Notes under the pieces: model-generated
Databases searched by the model: none
Told to the model about the DNA's origin: nothing
The model's input: the letters and a program-made list of their open reading frames with translations, nothing else
Shown here: positions 8,897-17,018 of the stretch, piece by piece
Numbering within the stretch: the first letter of the stretch is position 1
How the letters are laid out: every line of letters starts with the position of its first letter
Assembly (NCBI GenBank): GCA_018667995.1
Contig: JABIQT010001039.1
Location: 1-30,277 of the forward strand
Length of the DNA: 30,277 bases
Direction of reading: 5' to 3'
Source of the DNA: Candidatus Latescibacterota bacterium
GTDB lineage: Bacteria; JAAXHH01; JABIQT01
Position numbers and translations under genes: made by a program

Positions 8897-9901
8897 ATGA
8901 CCGAATCACAATCCCGATATGACCTTGTCACGTTCGGGGACGGATTTTTGCGCCTGGTGGCGCCGGGTTTTGGTAGAATTGAACAGGTTAATTCTGTCCA
9001 GGTCCATGTGGCCGGACAGTCCCTCGAGACGGCTGTGGCGGCCAGCAGGATGGGACTCTCCACAGCCTGGGTGTCTATCGTTGCAGACAATCCCCTCGGC
9101 CAAAAAATCATCAACAAGGCTCGAGAGCACAATGTGGATACCAGCTCGTCGCGACGGTCTGAGCAAGGTCGCGTTGGACTCGTTTACACCGAAAAGGGAA
9201 GCGCACCCAGAACAACGGTAGATATAGAGGATATGGCTGGCGCGACGTTTGGCAATGGATCTGAGTTTGAACTCGATTGGTCCATTTTGGACGAATCTCG
9301 CCTGTTGTACCTGGACCTCGATGCGGCTATCAGATATGCCGGCTCGCTCTCCCTGTTTCGGGCTGCAAGCGATAGAGCTCAAGCTTCGGACTGCGCGATC
9401 TGTGTGTCTTTAGGCGACTATTTCGCAGACGGCTCAGAAGAGTATGTCCAGGACATCCAGGAATTCTGTCAGCACGCTGAAATCATATTAACCACGAAGC
9501 GGGCGGCAATGCGGATGTGTCCTGACGAAATGGATTTGGAAACGCTTGCGGAGCGATTGAAGAGTGACCATGGAACTCCGATAGTCTCAGTTACCGACCA
9601 CAGGTTCGACACACCGAGAATCTGCAGCTGGAAAGCATCCGTTGTGATAGGAACCGGCACGAAAAACCGGCCGCTCGCAGACCAGGAATACAAGGTAGAC
9701 GTGGTTGACGCGGCCGGTGCCAACGGCGCATTTGCTGGTGGATTTCTGTATGGTTATCTCACGCACAATGCCCGCACCGGTCTGCAGTTCGGAAATGCCA
9801 CGGCGGCATTAGCACACTCGGTGCCTGGTAATATCTCCTGGGCCACTGCGGATGATATCGCATCTCAATTGACCGGATCAGGCACGAAACTACAGCGATA
9901 G
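8897..9901 (+). CDS. PfkB/ribokinase-family protein related to 2-keto-3-deoxygluconate kinase, active site degenerate
   Basis: Overall length (334 residues) and sequence follow PfkB sugar kinases of the KDG-kinase branch: an N-terminal LVTFGDGFLRLVAP strand, ADNPLGQKI, and VVDAAGANGAFAGGFLYGYL near the C-terminus. Two signatures are broken. The first signature (normally GG-A-x-x-N) reads AGQSLET at residues 39-45. The second (normally D-x-x-GAGD-x-F) reads DAAGANGAF at 271-279, so Gly277 replaces the catalytic Asp. Family knowledge says that Asp is the base that activates the acceptor hydroxyl, so kinase activity is doubtful. The frame is intact with good codon structure, so it is not a simple pseudogene; a regulatory or binding role is possible. 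GGAG at 8889-8892 supports the start. KDPG aldolase follows after 19 bases, the usual partner of a real KDG kinase. Confidence 0.8.
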   Translation: MTESQSRYDLVTFGDGFLRLVAPGFGRIEQVNSVQVHVAGQSLETAVAASRMGLSTAWVSIVADNPLGQKIINKAREHNVDTSSSRRSEQGRVGLVYTEKGSAPRTTVDIEDMAGATFGNGSEFELDWSILDESRLLYLDLDAAIRYAGSLSLFRAASDRAQASDCAICVSLGDYFADGSEEYVQDIQEFCQHAEIILTTKRAAMRMCPDEMDLETLAERLKSDHGTPIVSVTDHRFDTPRICSWKASVVIGTGTKNRPLADQEYKVDVVDAAGANGAFAGGFLYGYLTHNARTGLQFGNATAALAHSVPGNISWATADDIASQLTGSGTKLQR

Positions 9902-9920
9902 TGTGGACATGGAGCGTGTA

Positions 9921-10577
9921 ATGTCAGCAAACCAGGACAATATGGACCACATTCTCGACAGTGGTATCGTAGCAATTATCCGTGCAGATCGTTCCGATGT
10001 ATTGATCGATACGGTACACGCCATTCATGAGGGCGGAATAAGTGCGATTGAAATCACGCTGACCACGCCTGGGGCGTTGGATGCCATCACAACATGCAGC
10101 CGAGAAATGGCTGGCAAGATTCTTATTGGCGCAGGGACGGTACTAGACCCAGAGACGGCCCGGGCTTCAATCCTTGCGGGCGCGGAGTTCATTGTAGCCC
10201 CGGCCCTGAATCCCAAAGTGATTGAGGTATGCAGGCGGTATAGCACAATTGCCATACCTGGCGCCCTCACTCCTACAGAAATTCTCACAGCATGGGAATG
10301 TGGTGCCGATTTCGTAAAGGTGTTCCCGGCGACCACATTCGGCCCCGGGTATTTCCGCGATATAAAGGCTCCTCTACCCCAGGTCAACCTCATTCCAACA
10401 GGCGGCGTGTCCCTCGAGAATGCCGGGAAATTCATGGCGGAAGGTGCTAGCGCGGTTGCCGTTGGAAGCTGTCTGGTCGACAAGACCTGCATAGCGAACA
10501 AAGATTGGACTACAGTAACGAATCGAGCCAGAGATCTTGTGGAAACCGTACGCAAAGCCAGGCAGGAAATGACATGA
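9921..10577 (+). CDS. eda: 2-dehydro-3-deoxy-phosphogluconate (KDPG/KHG) aldolase
   Basis: KDPG aldolase splits 2-keto-3-deoxy-6-phosphogluconate into pyruvate and glyceraldehyde-3-phosphate, in Entner-Doudoroff or uronate degradation. The TIM-barrel pattern is clear: IVAIIRA, IEITLTTPGA with Glu44, GAGTVLDPE, the Schiff-base Lys in DFVKVFPA (Lys133), and IPTGGV followed by AVAVGSCLV, the phosphate-binding loop. With the ATG at 9921 the Lys falls at position 133, the same number as in E. coli Eda. GGAG at 9911-9914 supports that start over GTG 9903 or ATG 9909. The enzyme looks intact, in contrast to the degenerate kinase upstream. Its stop overlaps the next gene's ATG by four bases (ATGA), a sign of translational coupling. 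Confidence 0.92.
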   Translation: MSANQDNMDHILDSGIVAIIRADRSDVLIDTVHAIHEGGISAIEITLTTPGALDAITTCSREMAGKILIGAGTVLDPETARASILAGAEFIVAPALNPKVIEVCRRYSTIAIPGALTPTEILTAWECGADFVKVFPATTFGPGYFRDIKAPLPQVNLIPTGGVSLENAGKFMAEGASAVAVGSCLVDKTCIANKDWTTVTNRARDLVETVRKARQEMT

Positions 10578-11443
10578 TTCGAAAAGCGATTGTTCCCGTC
10601 GCCGGCCTCGGCACCCGCCTCCTCCCATTAACCAAGTCTCTGCCCAAAGAAATGCTGCCGGTGGGTCGCCTGCCTACCATTCATCATGTAATTGATGAAC
10701 TTACGGAAGCTGGGATCGACGAGATATTCCTCGTCACGGCTCGGCATAAACGCGCCATTGAGGACTATTTTGATCCGGATCCGGAACTCGACCGGAAATT
10801 AAGGGACACGAACCGAGCTGAGCTGGCGGATACACTCCAGTTCCCGGGAATCTCGTTTACCATGGCCCGGCAAAGCACGCCTGCAGGAAACGGGGATGCG
10901 GTTCGTCTCGCCCGTTCTTTTATGGGCACCGATAGCGCCCTCATGGCATGGGGTGACGCCATTATCAGCTCACCAACAGGTGAGAGTGTCGTTAGTCGCA
11001 TGATTGATGTACATGAGCGCACTGGCGCTGCATGTACCATTGCAGTCGAAGAAGTACCTCTGGAGAAAGTATCTCGATATGGGATCGTCCACCCCGTCAG
11101 CGGTCCGAGCGAAGAGTTTGCCATTGACGATATCGTGGAAAAGCCTGACTTGAAGGCAGCACCGAGCCGATTCGCCGTATCAGCTCGTTATATCTGTGCC
11201 CCCGAGATCATGAACGCCCTCGATCGCACCGTGCCGGGACACGGGGGAGAGATCTGGCTCGTGGACGCAATCAAAACCATGCTGCAGGACGGTTTGCCGG
11301 TTTGGTGTGTCAATCTGGGTCCGGAAAGCAAGCGTTACGATATCGGTAGTCCTATGTCCTATTGGGAAGCATGTGTAGATTTCGCGCTGGCCGACGTTGA
11401 AGACGGCGCGCTTTTTCGGACTTATTTGAAGAGCCGTGTATGA
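10574..11443 (+). CDS. galU: UTP--glucose-1-phosphate uridylyltransferase
   Basis: GalU forms UDP-glucose from UTP and glucose-1-phosphate for glycans, exopolysaccharide and uronates. The 289-residue protein opens with VPVAGLGTRLLPLTKSLPKE, the nucleotide-binding loop with Arg15 and Lys21, and contains the family stretches VEKPD and GGEIWLVDAI. The ATG at 10574 is chosen because it overlaps the upstream stop as ATGA, has AGGA at 10564-10567, and starts directly at the conserved strand; an upstream TTG at 10505 would add an unrelated extension. A GHMP kinase lies further down the operon, so this enzyme could act on another sugar-1-phosphate. GalU is the safest name. Confidence 0.9.
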   Translation: MIRKAIVPVAGLGTRLLPLTKSLPKEMLPVGRLPTIHHVIDELTEAGIDEIFLVTARHKRAIEDYFDPDPELDRKLRDTNRAELADTLQFPGISFTMARQSTPAGNGDAVRLARSFMGTDSALMAWGDAIISSPTGESVVSRMIDVHERTGAACTIAVEEVPLEKVSRYGIVHPVSGPSEEFAIDDIVEKPDLKAAPSRFAVSARYICAPEIMNALDRTVPGHGGEIWLVDAIKTMLQDGLPVWCVNLGPESKRYDIGSPMSYWEACVDFALADVEDGALFRTYLKSRV

Positions 11444-11477
11444 AACGAGAACACGGAATGCGAGCGGAGTTGAAGGC

Positions 11478-13175
11478 ATGACAAGAATTCTGGTGGTAGA
11501 TGATCGCCCTGAGAACATTGAACTACTAGAAGCCATCTTACAGAGCGCAGCCTACGATGTGTCATCCGCAGTTGATGGTGAGCATGGGCTTCAGCGCGCA
11601 GAATCCATTTTGCCCGATCTGATTATCTCAGATATTCTCATGCCCAATGTGGATGGGTTCCAATTCTGCCACATGGTCCGTAAGAATCCGGCATTGACCG
11701 ATGTTCCGTTCATATTTCTTACTGGCGCCTACGTGAGTGCGGATGATGAGAAATTCGCCTTTGAATTAGGTGCAAACCGATTCATTCGGAGACCTTTTCA
11801 GGCCGATGAATTACTGGAAAGCGTCAGGGAAGTATTGGAATCAAACCCCAACACTTCTCTGAAGATGCCCGCTGATCTCGACGAAGATGCGTATGTGAAG
11901 CAACACATGGGGCGACTCACCCAGACCCTTGAGGATAAGGTTGTTGAGTTGGAACAGGTCACTGAGGACAACACGAAGCTACTTCACGACGCACAGAGTC
12001 AGGAAGCGAAACTACAGCAAAGCCTGGACGAGCTTCAGGCTACGCAGGCTTACCTCGTTCAGTCCGAACGACTTTCTGCTGTAGGCCAGTTGGTAGCAGG
12101 TGTGGCCCACGAACTAAACAACCCGTTGGCTATCATCCTCGGATACTCTCAACTGATTCTCCGAATGCCGGAGGCGAGTACCCGAATGACAGAATGTTTG
12201 AAGAAGCTAGAAGATGCAGCGCAGCGATGTCAGAACATAGTGCACCATTTAACAATCTTCGCGCAGAAAAACAAGGTCGAGAAGAAGCCCCTGAACATAA
12301 ATGACGTCGTGCGAAGCGTTGTCGACATACGAAAAGATCAGTTCGATGTGGATGGAATCAGCATCGACATCACCCTCGACCCGCGTCTTCTGGTGGTCTA
12401 TGCCGACTACCAGCAACTACAACAAGTATTCTTGAGCTTAGTGAATAACGCCCAAGAGGCCCTCCTCGGAAAGTCTGAATCCGATCGAGCAATCGAATTG
12501 AAAACCAGATTGGTCGAGCAGAAGGTCTTCATCGACTTTGTCGATAACGGCGTCGGTCTCAAGGAAGAACTGCTTCCGAATCTTTTCGAACCATTCTTCA
12601 CAACAAAAGATTTTGGCCAAGGAATCGGCCTTGGACTTAGCGTCTGCTATGGGATCATAAAGGGTCACGATGGCGATATAACCGCAACCGGCAATCAGTC
12701 TGGCGGAGCCACATTTACTATTGAGCTGCCTCTTCACCGTGTAGGAAAAGAAGAGCCGCCCAAAGCCGACGGACCAAAGGATACCACTGAAATGGAACAG
12801 GTCAATCAGAGGATCCTCGTGATTGACGATGAAGCCGGTATACTAGACATTCTGTCTAGCTCGCTTGAGCAGGCAGGATATTCCGTGGATACGGCAATGA
12901 GAGCAGTTGATGGCCTACTCGCCCTTCAGAACGGAAAATACGACCTGATATTAATGGATATCCGCCTGCCCGATAGCGATGGTGGTACTCTCTTCCACAA
13001 AGTCAAAGCCATGGACCCTGAGGTCGCCGACCGTGTCATATTTATTACCGGTGACACGGTAAGTACGGAGACTCTTGCCTTTATCGAAGAAACCGGAAAT
13101 ATATACATCGCAAAACCATTTGATATCGAGAGTGTCAGACAATTGGTCGCTAGGCGATTGGATTCAGGAGACTGA
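11478..13175 (+). CDS. Soluble hybrid histidine kinase (REC - HisKA - HATPase - REC)
   Basis: The 565-residue protein has four modules and no membrane segment. Residues 1-120 form a receiver domain (ILVVDDRPEN, phospho-acceptor Asp52, LTGAY). A coiled coil (about 140-195) leads to a HisKA domain with the His211 motif VAHELNNPLA. The HATPase domain holds NNAQEAL, DNGVGL and GIGLGLSV. A second receiver at about 445-565 carries Asp494 and an intact KPF. In the first receiver the conserved Lys is Arg105 (RRPF). The start at 11478 follows GGAG at 11466-11469; an earlier in-frame GTG overlaps galU and seems unlikely. No dedicated output gene is adjacent. It sits inside a sugar-metabolism block and may sense a cytoplasmic signal or relay from another kinase; its target is unknown. 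Confidence 0.88.
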   Translation: MTRILVVDDRPENIELLEAILQSAAYDVSSAVDGEHGLQRAESILPDLIISDILMPNVDGFQFCHMVRKNPALTDVPFIFLTGAYVSADDEKFAFELGANRFIRRPFQADELLESVREVLESNPNTSLKMPADLDEDAYVKQHMGRLTQTLEDKVVELEQVTEDNTKLLHDAQSQEAKLQQSLDELQATQAYLVQSERLSAVGQLVAGVAHELNNPLAIILGYSQLILRMPEASTRMTECLKKLEDAAQRCQNIVHHLTIFAQKNKVEKKPLNINDVVRSVVDIRKDQFDVDGISIDITLDPRLLVVYADYQQLQQVFLSLVNNAQEALLGKSESDRAIELKTRLVEQKVFIDFVDNGVGLKEELLPNLFEPFFTTKDFGQGIGLGLSVCYGIIKGHDGDITATGNQSGGATFTIELPLHRVGKEEPPKADGPKDTTEMEQVNQRILVIDDEAGILDILSSSLEQAGYSVDTAMRAVDGLLALQNGKYDLILMDIRLPDSDGGTLFHKVKAMDPEVADRVIFITGDTVSTETLAFIEETGNIYIAKPFDIESVRQLVARRLDSGD

Positions 13176-13178
13176 ATA

Positions 13179-14159
13179 ATGGCAGTAGTCTGCTCAGCGC
13201 CGGGTCGAGCCGGAATCATCGGCAACCCAACGGACATGTATGGTGGCAGCGTAATATCCTGCTCCCTACAGGAGCGCGCCCGTGTTATTATAGAAGATTG
13301 GGACCATCTTGAACTGGAAACGGAAGGCGAGCGGCGACTTCTAAAGACATCTAACGATTTCTCCGTACGCGGCGATCATTTTGACATTGCACGTGCAGTC
13401 CTCACAGGAACCAATTCGCAAGATCTCTCCGTTCGTATCTCTTGGCAAACATCCATACCGTTTCAGGCCGGCCTGTCTGGCTCCACCTCTCTTCTAGTTG
13501 CGACGCTTGCGGCCGTAGAGTACTATCGCGGAATTAGTGACTCACGCTACCACCTGGCGGAACGTGCACGTATGATTGAGTATCAGCACCTAGGCGTCTT
13601 CTGTGGTTATCAAGATGCATATATGTGTACTTTTGGTGGGATGAACTATATGGATTTTCGCGGGAAGGAATTCCATCAGGATTTCGGATCGGATCCACTA
13701 GCCACGGTGGAGCCGCTCTCGGACTACAGTATAGCTCCATCTTTACTACTAGTAAACACGGCTGCACGCAAGGTTTCGGGTAAAGTGCATCGACCCATCC
13801 GTGACAGATGGGTCGATGGCGATAGGGAGGTAGTGGACGCATATCGCAATATCGAGGAAATAGCACGAGCCGGGAAGCGGGCATTGCTGAACGCTGATTG
13901 GGAGTGGCTGGGCACTCTAATGAACGAAAACCACAGTATATCAAGCGATCTGGGTGGCTCAAATCAGGAAGATGACGCCATAATAGAGACTGCACGAAGA
14001 AACGGAGCACTGGGGGCAAAACTCGCAGGAAGTGGTGGAACCGTCATCATCCTTCACCCCGAAGTTGAAGGGCTGAAGAATACTCTCACTGATGCCGGAG
14101 CACGATCTTTCATGAGACCGGCGCCCTGTCCCGGCGTCGTTATTGAGGAACAGAATTAA
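13179..14159 (+). CDS. GHMP-family sugar kinase, possibly glucuronokinase-like
   Basis: All three GHMP motifs are visible: the N-terminal APGRAGIIGNPTDMYGG (substrate region), the ATP loop PFQAGLSGSTSLLVA at about residues 93-107, and the C-terminal GAKLAGSGGTVIIL. The 326-residue length is typical. The GNPTD variant, rather than GEHTD of galactokinase, resembles glucuronokinase and heptose-kinase-like members, so phosphorylation of a sugar or uronic acid at C1 is a reasonable inference, not proof. With galU two genes upstream, a kinase-plus-uridylyltransferase salvage route to a UDP-sugar is possible. AGGAG at 13166-13170 sets the start, 3 bases after the histidine-kinase stop. The next gene begins immediately after its stop codon. 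Confidence 0.8.
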   Translation: MAVVCSAPGRAGIIGNPTDMYGGSVISCSLQERARVIIEDWDHLELETEGERRLLKTSNDFSVRGDHFDIARAVLTGTNSQDLSVRISWQTSIPFQAGLSGSTSLLVATLAAVEYYRGISDSRYHLAERARMIEYQHLGVFCGYQDAYMCTFGGMNYMDFRGKEFHQDFGSDPLATVEPLSDYSIAPSLLLVNTAARKVSGKVHRPIRDRWVDGDREVVDAYRNIEEIARAGKRALLNADWEWLGTLMNENHSISSDLGGSNQEDDAIIETARRNGALGAKLAGSGGTVIILHPEVEGLKNTLTDAGARSFMRPAPCPGVVIEEQN

Positions 14160-15455
14160 ATGGTCGTAAACCTCGCCTACGGCAGAGATGCGTTGCCCGT
14201 TGAGATACCGGACAGCAACCTGGCTGCCGTGCTCAACATGAACCCCGTTCCGCACCTGGCCGATCCTGCGATGACGACGCGGGAAGCCTTGTTATGTCCG
14301 ATCGATAGCCAACCTCTCTCCGAGCTGGCGCGTGTTAGGAAAGATGCATGTGTCGTGGTGTCCGACATAACGAGACCAGTCCCGCATGATGTGATCTTGC
14401 CGCCAATTCTTCAGACGCTCGAACTAAACGGTATTACCGCCGAGGACATCACGCTATTAGTAGCCACCGGCTTGCATGAGCCGATGGGAGAAGCCCAACT
14501 GCGGGAAACACTCACAGACCCCATTGTTGATCGCTATAACGTGGTAAACCATGTAGCACGGAATCCCGATGAACAGATGTACCTCGGGGATACGCCAGCC
14601 GGAATTCCGGCATATGTGGATCGTAGATACGTGCATTCAGATCTAAAAATCCTGACTGGACTCATAGAATCACATTTCATGGCAGGATACTCCGGCGGTC
14701 GAAAACTTGTAGCCCCAGGTCTGGTGGGAACCAAGACAATAGAATTGCTGCACGGCCCTACCGTGCTTGAAGATCCACGAGCTGCCAACGGAGTTCTCGA
14801 AGGCAATCCGCTTCATGAAGCATCTCTATCCATTGCCCGGATGGCGGGGGCAGACTTCATCGTGAATGTAGCTATGGATGAGGAGCGGCGTGTCACGGGA
14901 GTGTTTGCCGGCGAACTCGAGGCTGCCCATCTAGCGGGCGTGGCCGCTGTGGAGCAGATGGTTCAGGTATTCCTGGAAGAACCAGTAGACATCGTGATCA
15001 CCTCATCGGCGGGCTATCCATTGGACACCACCTTCTATCAAGCTGTAAAGGGAATGGTAGGAGTCCTGGACATTCTCAAGCAGGATGGCACGATAATCAT
15101 CGCGGCAAGCTGCATGGATGGCATAGGAAGCAAAGAGTTCGAAGAGCTCTTGAGGAATACATCCGATCTTGGTGCCTTCATACATGGCATTCAACAGCCC
15201 GGAGTTTTTACGATTGATCAGTGGGAGGTTGAGGAACTGATAAAAGCACTTCGCAAGGCCCATGTACTTCTCTACACCGATGGGTTGAGCCCTGACGACA
15301 TCCGTTCATGTCTTGTGGAGCCTGCCACATCCGTTGAATCAGGCATTTCGGCGGCCCTCACCCGGCATGGTGAAGACGCAAGAATTGCCGTGGTCCCAAA
15401 GGGGCCATATGTGATGCCCCGGTTGGCACAGAGAATCCATTCTGCGGCGGAGTGA
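14160..15455 (+). CDS. LarA-family nickel-dependent racemase/epimerase (DUF2088)
   Basis: LarA enzymes racemise lactate or related 2-hydroxy acids using a nickel-pincer (NPN) cofactor. This 431-residue protein keeps the hallmark positions: SDITRP at 68-73, His106 in ATGLHEP, and His172 with Lys182 in SHFMAGYSGGRK. His198 follows Lys182 by 16 residues, the same spacing as cofactor-tethering Lys184 and Ni-ligand His200 of Lactobacillus plantarum LarA. The active site thus looks complete. The substrate need not be lactate; family members act on various hydroxy acids, and the neighbouring sugar-acid genes hint at a sugar acid. The cofactor genes larB, larC and larE are not in the window. The start abuts the upstream stop; GAGGA at 14146-14150 lies inside the upstream gene. 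Confidence 0.88.
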   Translation: MVVNLAYGRDALPVEIPDSNLAAVLNMNPVPHLADPAMTTREALLCPIDSQPLSELARVRKDACVVVSDITRPVPHDVILPPILQTLELNGITAEDITLLVATGLHEPMGEAQLRETLTDPIVDRYNVVNHVARNPDEQMYLGDTPAGIPAYVDRRYVHSDLKILTGLIESHFMAGYSGGRKLVAPGLVGTKTIELLHGPTVLEDPRAANGVLEGNPLHEASLSIARMAGADFIVNVAMDEERRVTGVFAGELEAAHLAGVAAVEQMVQVFLEEPVDIVITSSAGYPLDTTFYQAVKGMVGVLDILKQDGTIIIAASCMDGIGSKEFEELLRNTSDLGAFIHGIQQPGVFTIDQWEVEELIKALRKAHVLLYTDGLSPDDIRSCLVEPATSVESGISAALTRHGEDARIAVVPKGPYVMPRLAQRIHSAAE

Positions 15456-15458
15456 CAT

Positions 15459-15998
15459 ATGGCAAACGGATACCTCGATATCCCACCGACAATTGATCCA
15501 ACAGCGTTTGTGGCCGACAGCGCTGATATCATTGGCGCCGTTACGATATCCAAGGATGCCAGTATCTGGTATCAGGTCGTACTACGGGCCGACGACGAAC
15601 CCATCACCATCGGTACCGGGAGCAACATACAGGACGGTACCATCGTCCATATCGACATTGGCTGCCCCACAGTCATCGGCGATCATGTCACGATTGGACA
15701 CCGGGCCATCGTCCATGGCGCGATAATCGCTGACGAAGCGCTGATATCCATGGGTGCCATCGTGCTAAGCGGAGCACGAATTGGCAAGAATGCCATTGTC
15801 GGCGCGGGGGCTCTCGTGACGGAACGGATGGAGGTGCCTGCAAACTCGCTTGTACTCGGTGTTCCAGGCCGAATCGTCAAAGAGGTGTCGCAAGAACAGA
15901 AAGATCGTATTCGGCAGACGACTGACGGATACGTGAAAAGAGGGCGTCTGTACCGAGCGAGAGCCCTGGCTAAAGACAGTAAAATAGCCCCTGAATAG
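15459..15998 (+). CDS. Gamma-class carbonic anhydrase-like hexapeptide-repeat protein
   Basis: The 179-residue protein is a left-handed beta-helix made of hexapeptide repeats with a C-terminal helix. Three zinc-ligand His residues appear at 64 (TIVHIDI), 81 (TIGHRA) and 86 (IVHG), in the spacing of the YrdA/CaiE/Cam-like short gamma-carbonic anhydrases, and Arg43-Asp45 and Gln58-Asp59 are at the usual positions. It may hydrate CO2 or act as a CoA-dependent hydrolase or transferase accessory; many members have no shown activity. GGAG at 15449-15452 sets the start, 3 bases after the LarA-like stop, so the two are probably co-translated. It appears to be the last gene of the 8.9-16.0 kb block. 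Confidence 0.88.
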   Translation: MANGYLDIPPTIDPTAFVADSADIIGAVTISKDASIWYQVVLRADDEPITIGTGSNIQDGTIVHIDIGCPTVIGDHVTIGHRAIVHGAIIADEALISMGAIVLSGARIGKNAIVGAGALVTERMEVPANSLVLGVPGRIVKEVSQEQKDRIRQTTDGYVKRGRLYRARALAKDSKIAPE

Positions 15999-16046
15999 GT
16001 ACGGGTACACACCTGTGAATGAGAGCGATCTCTGACCAGAATTCCC

Positions 16047-16075
16047 TTGACATAGGCAGCCTTCGCATGTACTTT
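16047..16075 (+). promoter_or_regulatory. Sigma70-like promoter for tRNA-Arg
   Basis: A perfect TTGACA (16047-16052) is followed after exactly 17 bases by TACTTT (16070-16075), about 29 bases before the mature tRNA-Arg end. The -10 is weak (3/6), but the -35, the spacing and the location before a stable RNA support it. Transcription could run on into tadA. Confidence 0.5.
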
Positions 16076-16103
16076 AAATCGTCTTTTGCGGTCCGAAAAC
16101 CTT

Positions 16104-16177
16104 GCGCCGGTAGCTCAATTGGATAGAGCATTTGACTACGGATCAGAAGGTTGGGGGTTCGACTCCCTCCCGGCGTA
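16104..16177 (+). tRNA. tRNA-Arg (anticodon ACG)
   Basis: The 74 bases fold into a full cloverleaf: acceptor GCGCCGG with CCGGCGT, D stem GCTC/GAGC, anticodon stem TTTGA/TCAGA around loop CTACGGA, variable loop AGGTT, and T arm GGGGG/CCCTC with TTCGACT. The anticodon is ACG, the only bacterial tRNA whose A34 must be deaminated to inosine by TadA; tadA is the next gene. CCA is not encoded. Discriminator base is A. Confidence 0.95.
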
Positions 16178-16194
16178 TTCTGGGAATGTTTGCC

Positions 16195-16680
16195 ATGGAC
16201 GCCAAGCAGATTGCGGTGCATGAACGGTGGATGCACGAGGCCCTCCAGGAAGCACGCGATGCTGGAGATGCGCACGATGTTCCTGTTGGTGCAGTCGTAG
16301 TTCGGGACGGCGAAGTCATTGGTCGTGGGCAGAACCTGGTTGAGAGACGGCATGACCCAACGGCCCACGCCGAAATTTGCGCCATTCGCGAGGCGACAGA
16401 GTCGGTTGGTTACCAACGATTAACAGGCGCACAACTGTACGTGACGCTGGAACCATGCGCGATGTGTGCGGGTGCCATCGTGCTGTCTCGGATTCAAAGC
16501 CTTATTATTGGCGCATCGGACCCGAAAACAGGCGCATGCGGCACGATAATGAATTTGGTACAGCATGAGCGATTGAACCACAGTGTCGATGTGGTGACGG
16601 GGATCCTGGTTGCCGATTGTTCTCTAATTCTGACGCAATTCTTTAGAGCAAAGCGCAGGGCCGGTAAATTGTCCTCTTGA
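16195..16680 (+). CDS. tadA: tRNA(Arg) adenosine(34) deaminase
   Basis: TadA converts A34 of tRNA-Arg(ACG) to inosine so that one tRNA reads CGU, CGC and CGA. The 161-residue protein has the cytidine/deoxycytidylate-deaminase fold with HAE (zinc ligand His58, proton shuttle Glu60) and PCAMC (Cys88 and Cys91). The ATG at 16195 is chosen because TGGGA at 16181-16185 gives workable spacing; ATG 16186 would sit directly on it. Translation cannot start further upstream because that region is the tRNA itself. It lies 17 bases after the gene of its own substrate, tRNA-Arg(ACG). TadA acts as a homodimer in the cytoplasm. Confidence 0.94.
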   Translation: MDAKQIAVHERWMHEALQEARDAGDAHDVPVGAVVVRDGEVIGRGQNLVERRHDPTAHAEICAIREATESVGYQRLTGAQLYVTLEPCAMCAGAIVLSRIQSLIIGASDPKTGACGTIMNLVQHERLNHSVDVVTGILVADCSLILTQFFRAKRRAGKLSS

Positions 16681-16746
16681 TGTTCCGATTTCAATGGGGC
16701 TCTTGGACGACATTCTCGAGCCTTGATCGTCTCATCGTTGGAACAG

Positions 16747-16831
<85 letters not shown>

Positions 16832-16900
16832 TAATGATCAATTCAAGCCCGAAGGAATATGAGCAGTAAGGTAAAATGATTAATAGTTAGTACAGTATTT

Positions 16901-16986
16901 GGAGAGATGCGAGAGGGGTTTAATCGGCACGCTTGGAAAGCGTGTGTTCACACTGTGAACCGTGGGTTCGAATCCCACTCTCTCCG
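16901..16986 (+). tRNA. tRNA-Ser (anticodon GGA)
   Basis: Acceptor GGAGAGA pairs with TCTCTCC, discriminator G. The anticodon stem CACGC/GCGTG encloses TTGGAAA, giving GGA (reads UCC and UCU). The variable arm GTTCAC-act-GTGAAC is long, as expected for Ser. It shares the acceptor and T arm with the tRNA-Ser 69 bases upstream, suggesting an old duplication followed by anticodon divergence. CCA is not encoded. Confidence 0.95.
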
Positions 16987-17018
16987 TTGAAGCATACAAT
17001 AGGTTGTTAGAACTACGA

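Noticed and set aside
10505-10573. N-terminal extension of galU from a TTG codon
   Set aside because: It overlaps eda, adds unrelated residues, and the ATGA-overlap ATG starts right at the conserved strand.
16132-16194. Upstream extension of tadA into the tRNA-Arg gene
   Set aside because: The extension would start inside the tRNA anticodon region; conserved TadA sequence begins after 16195.
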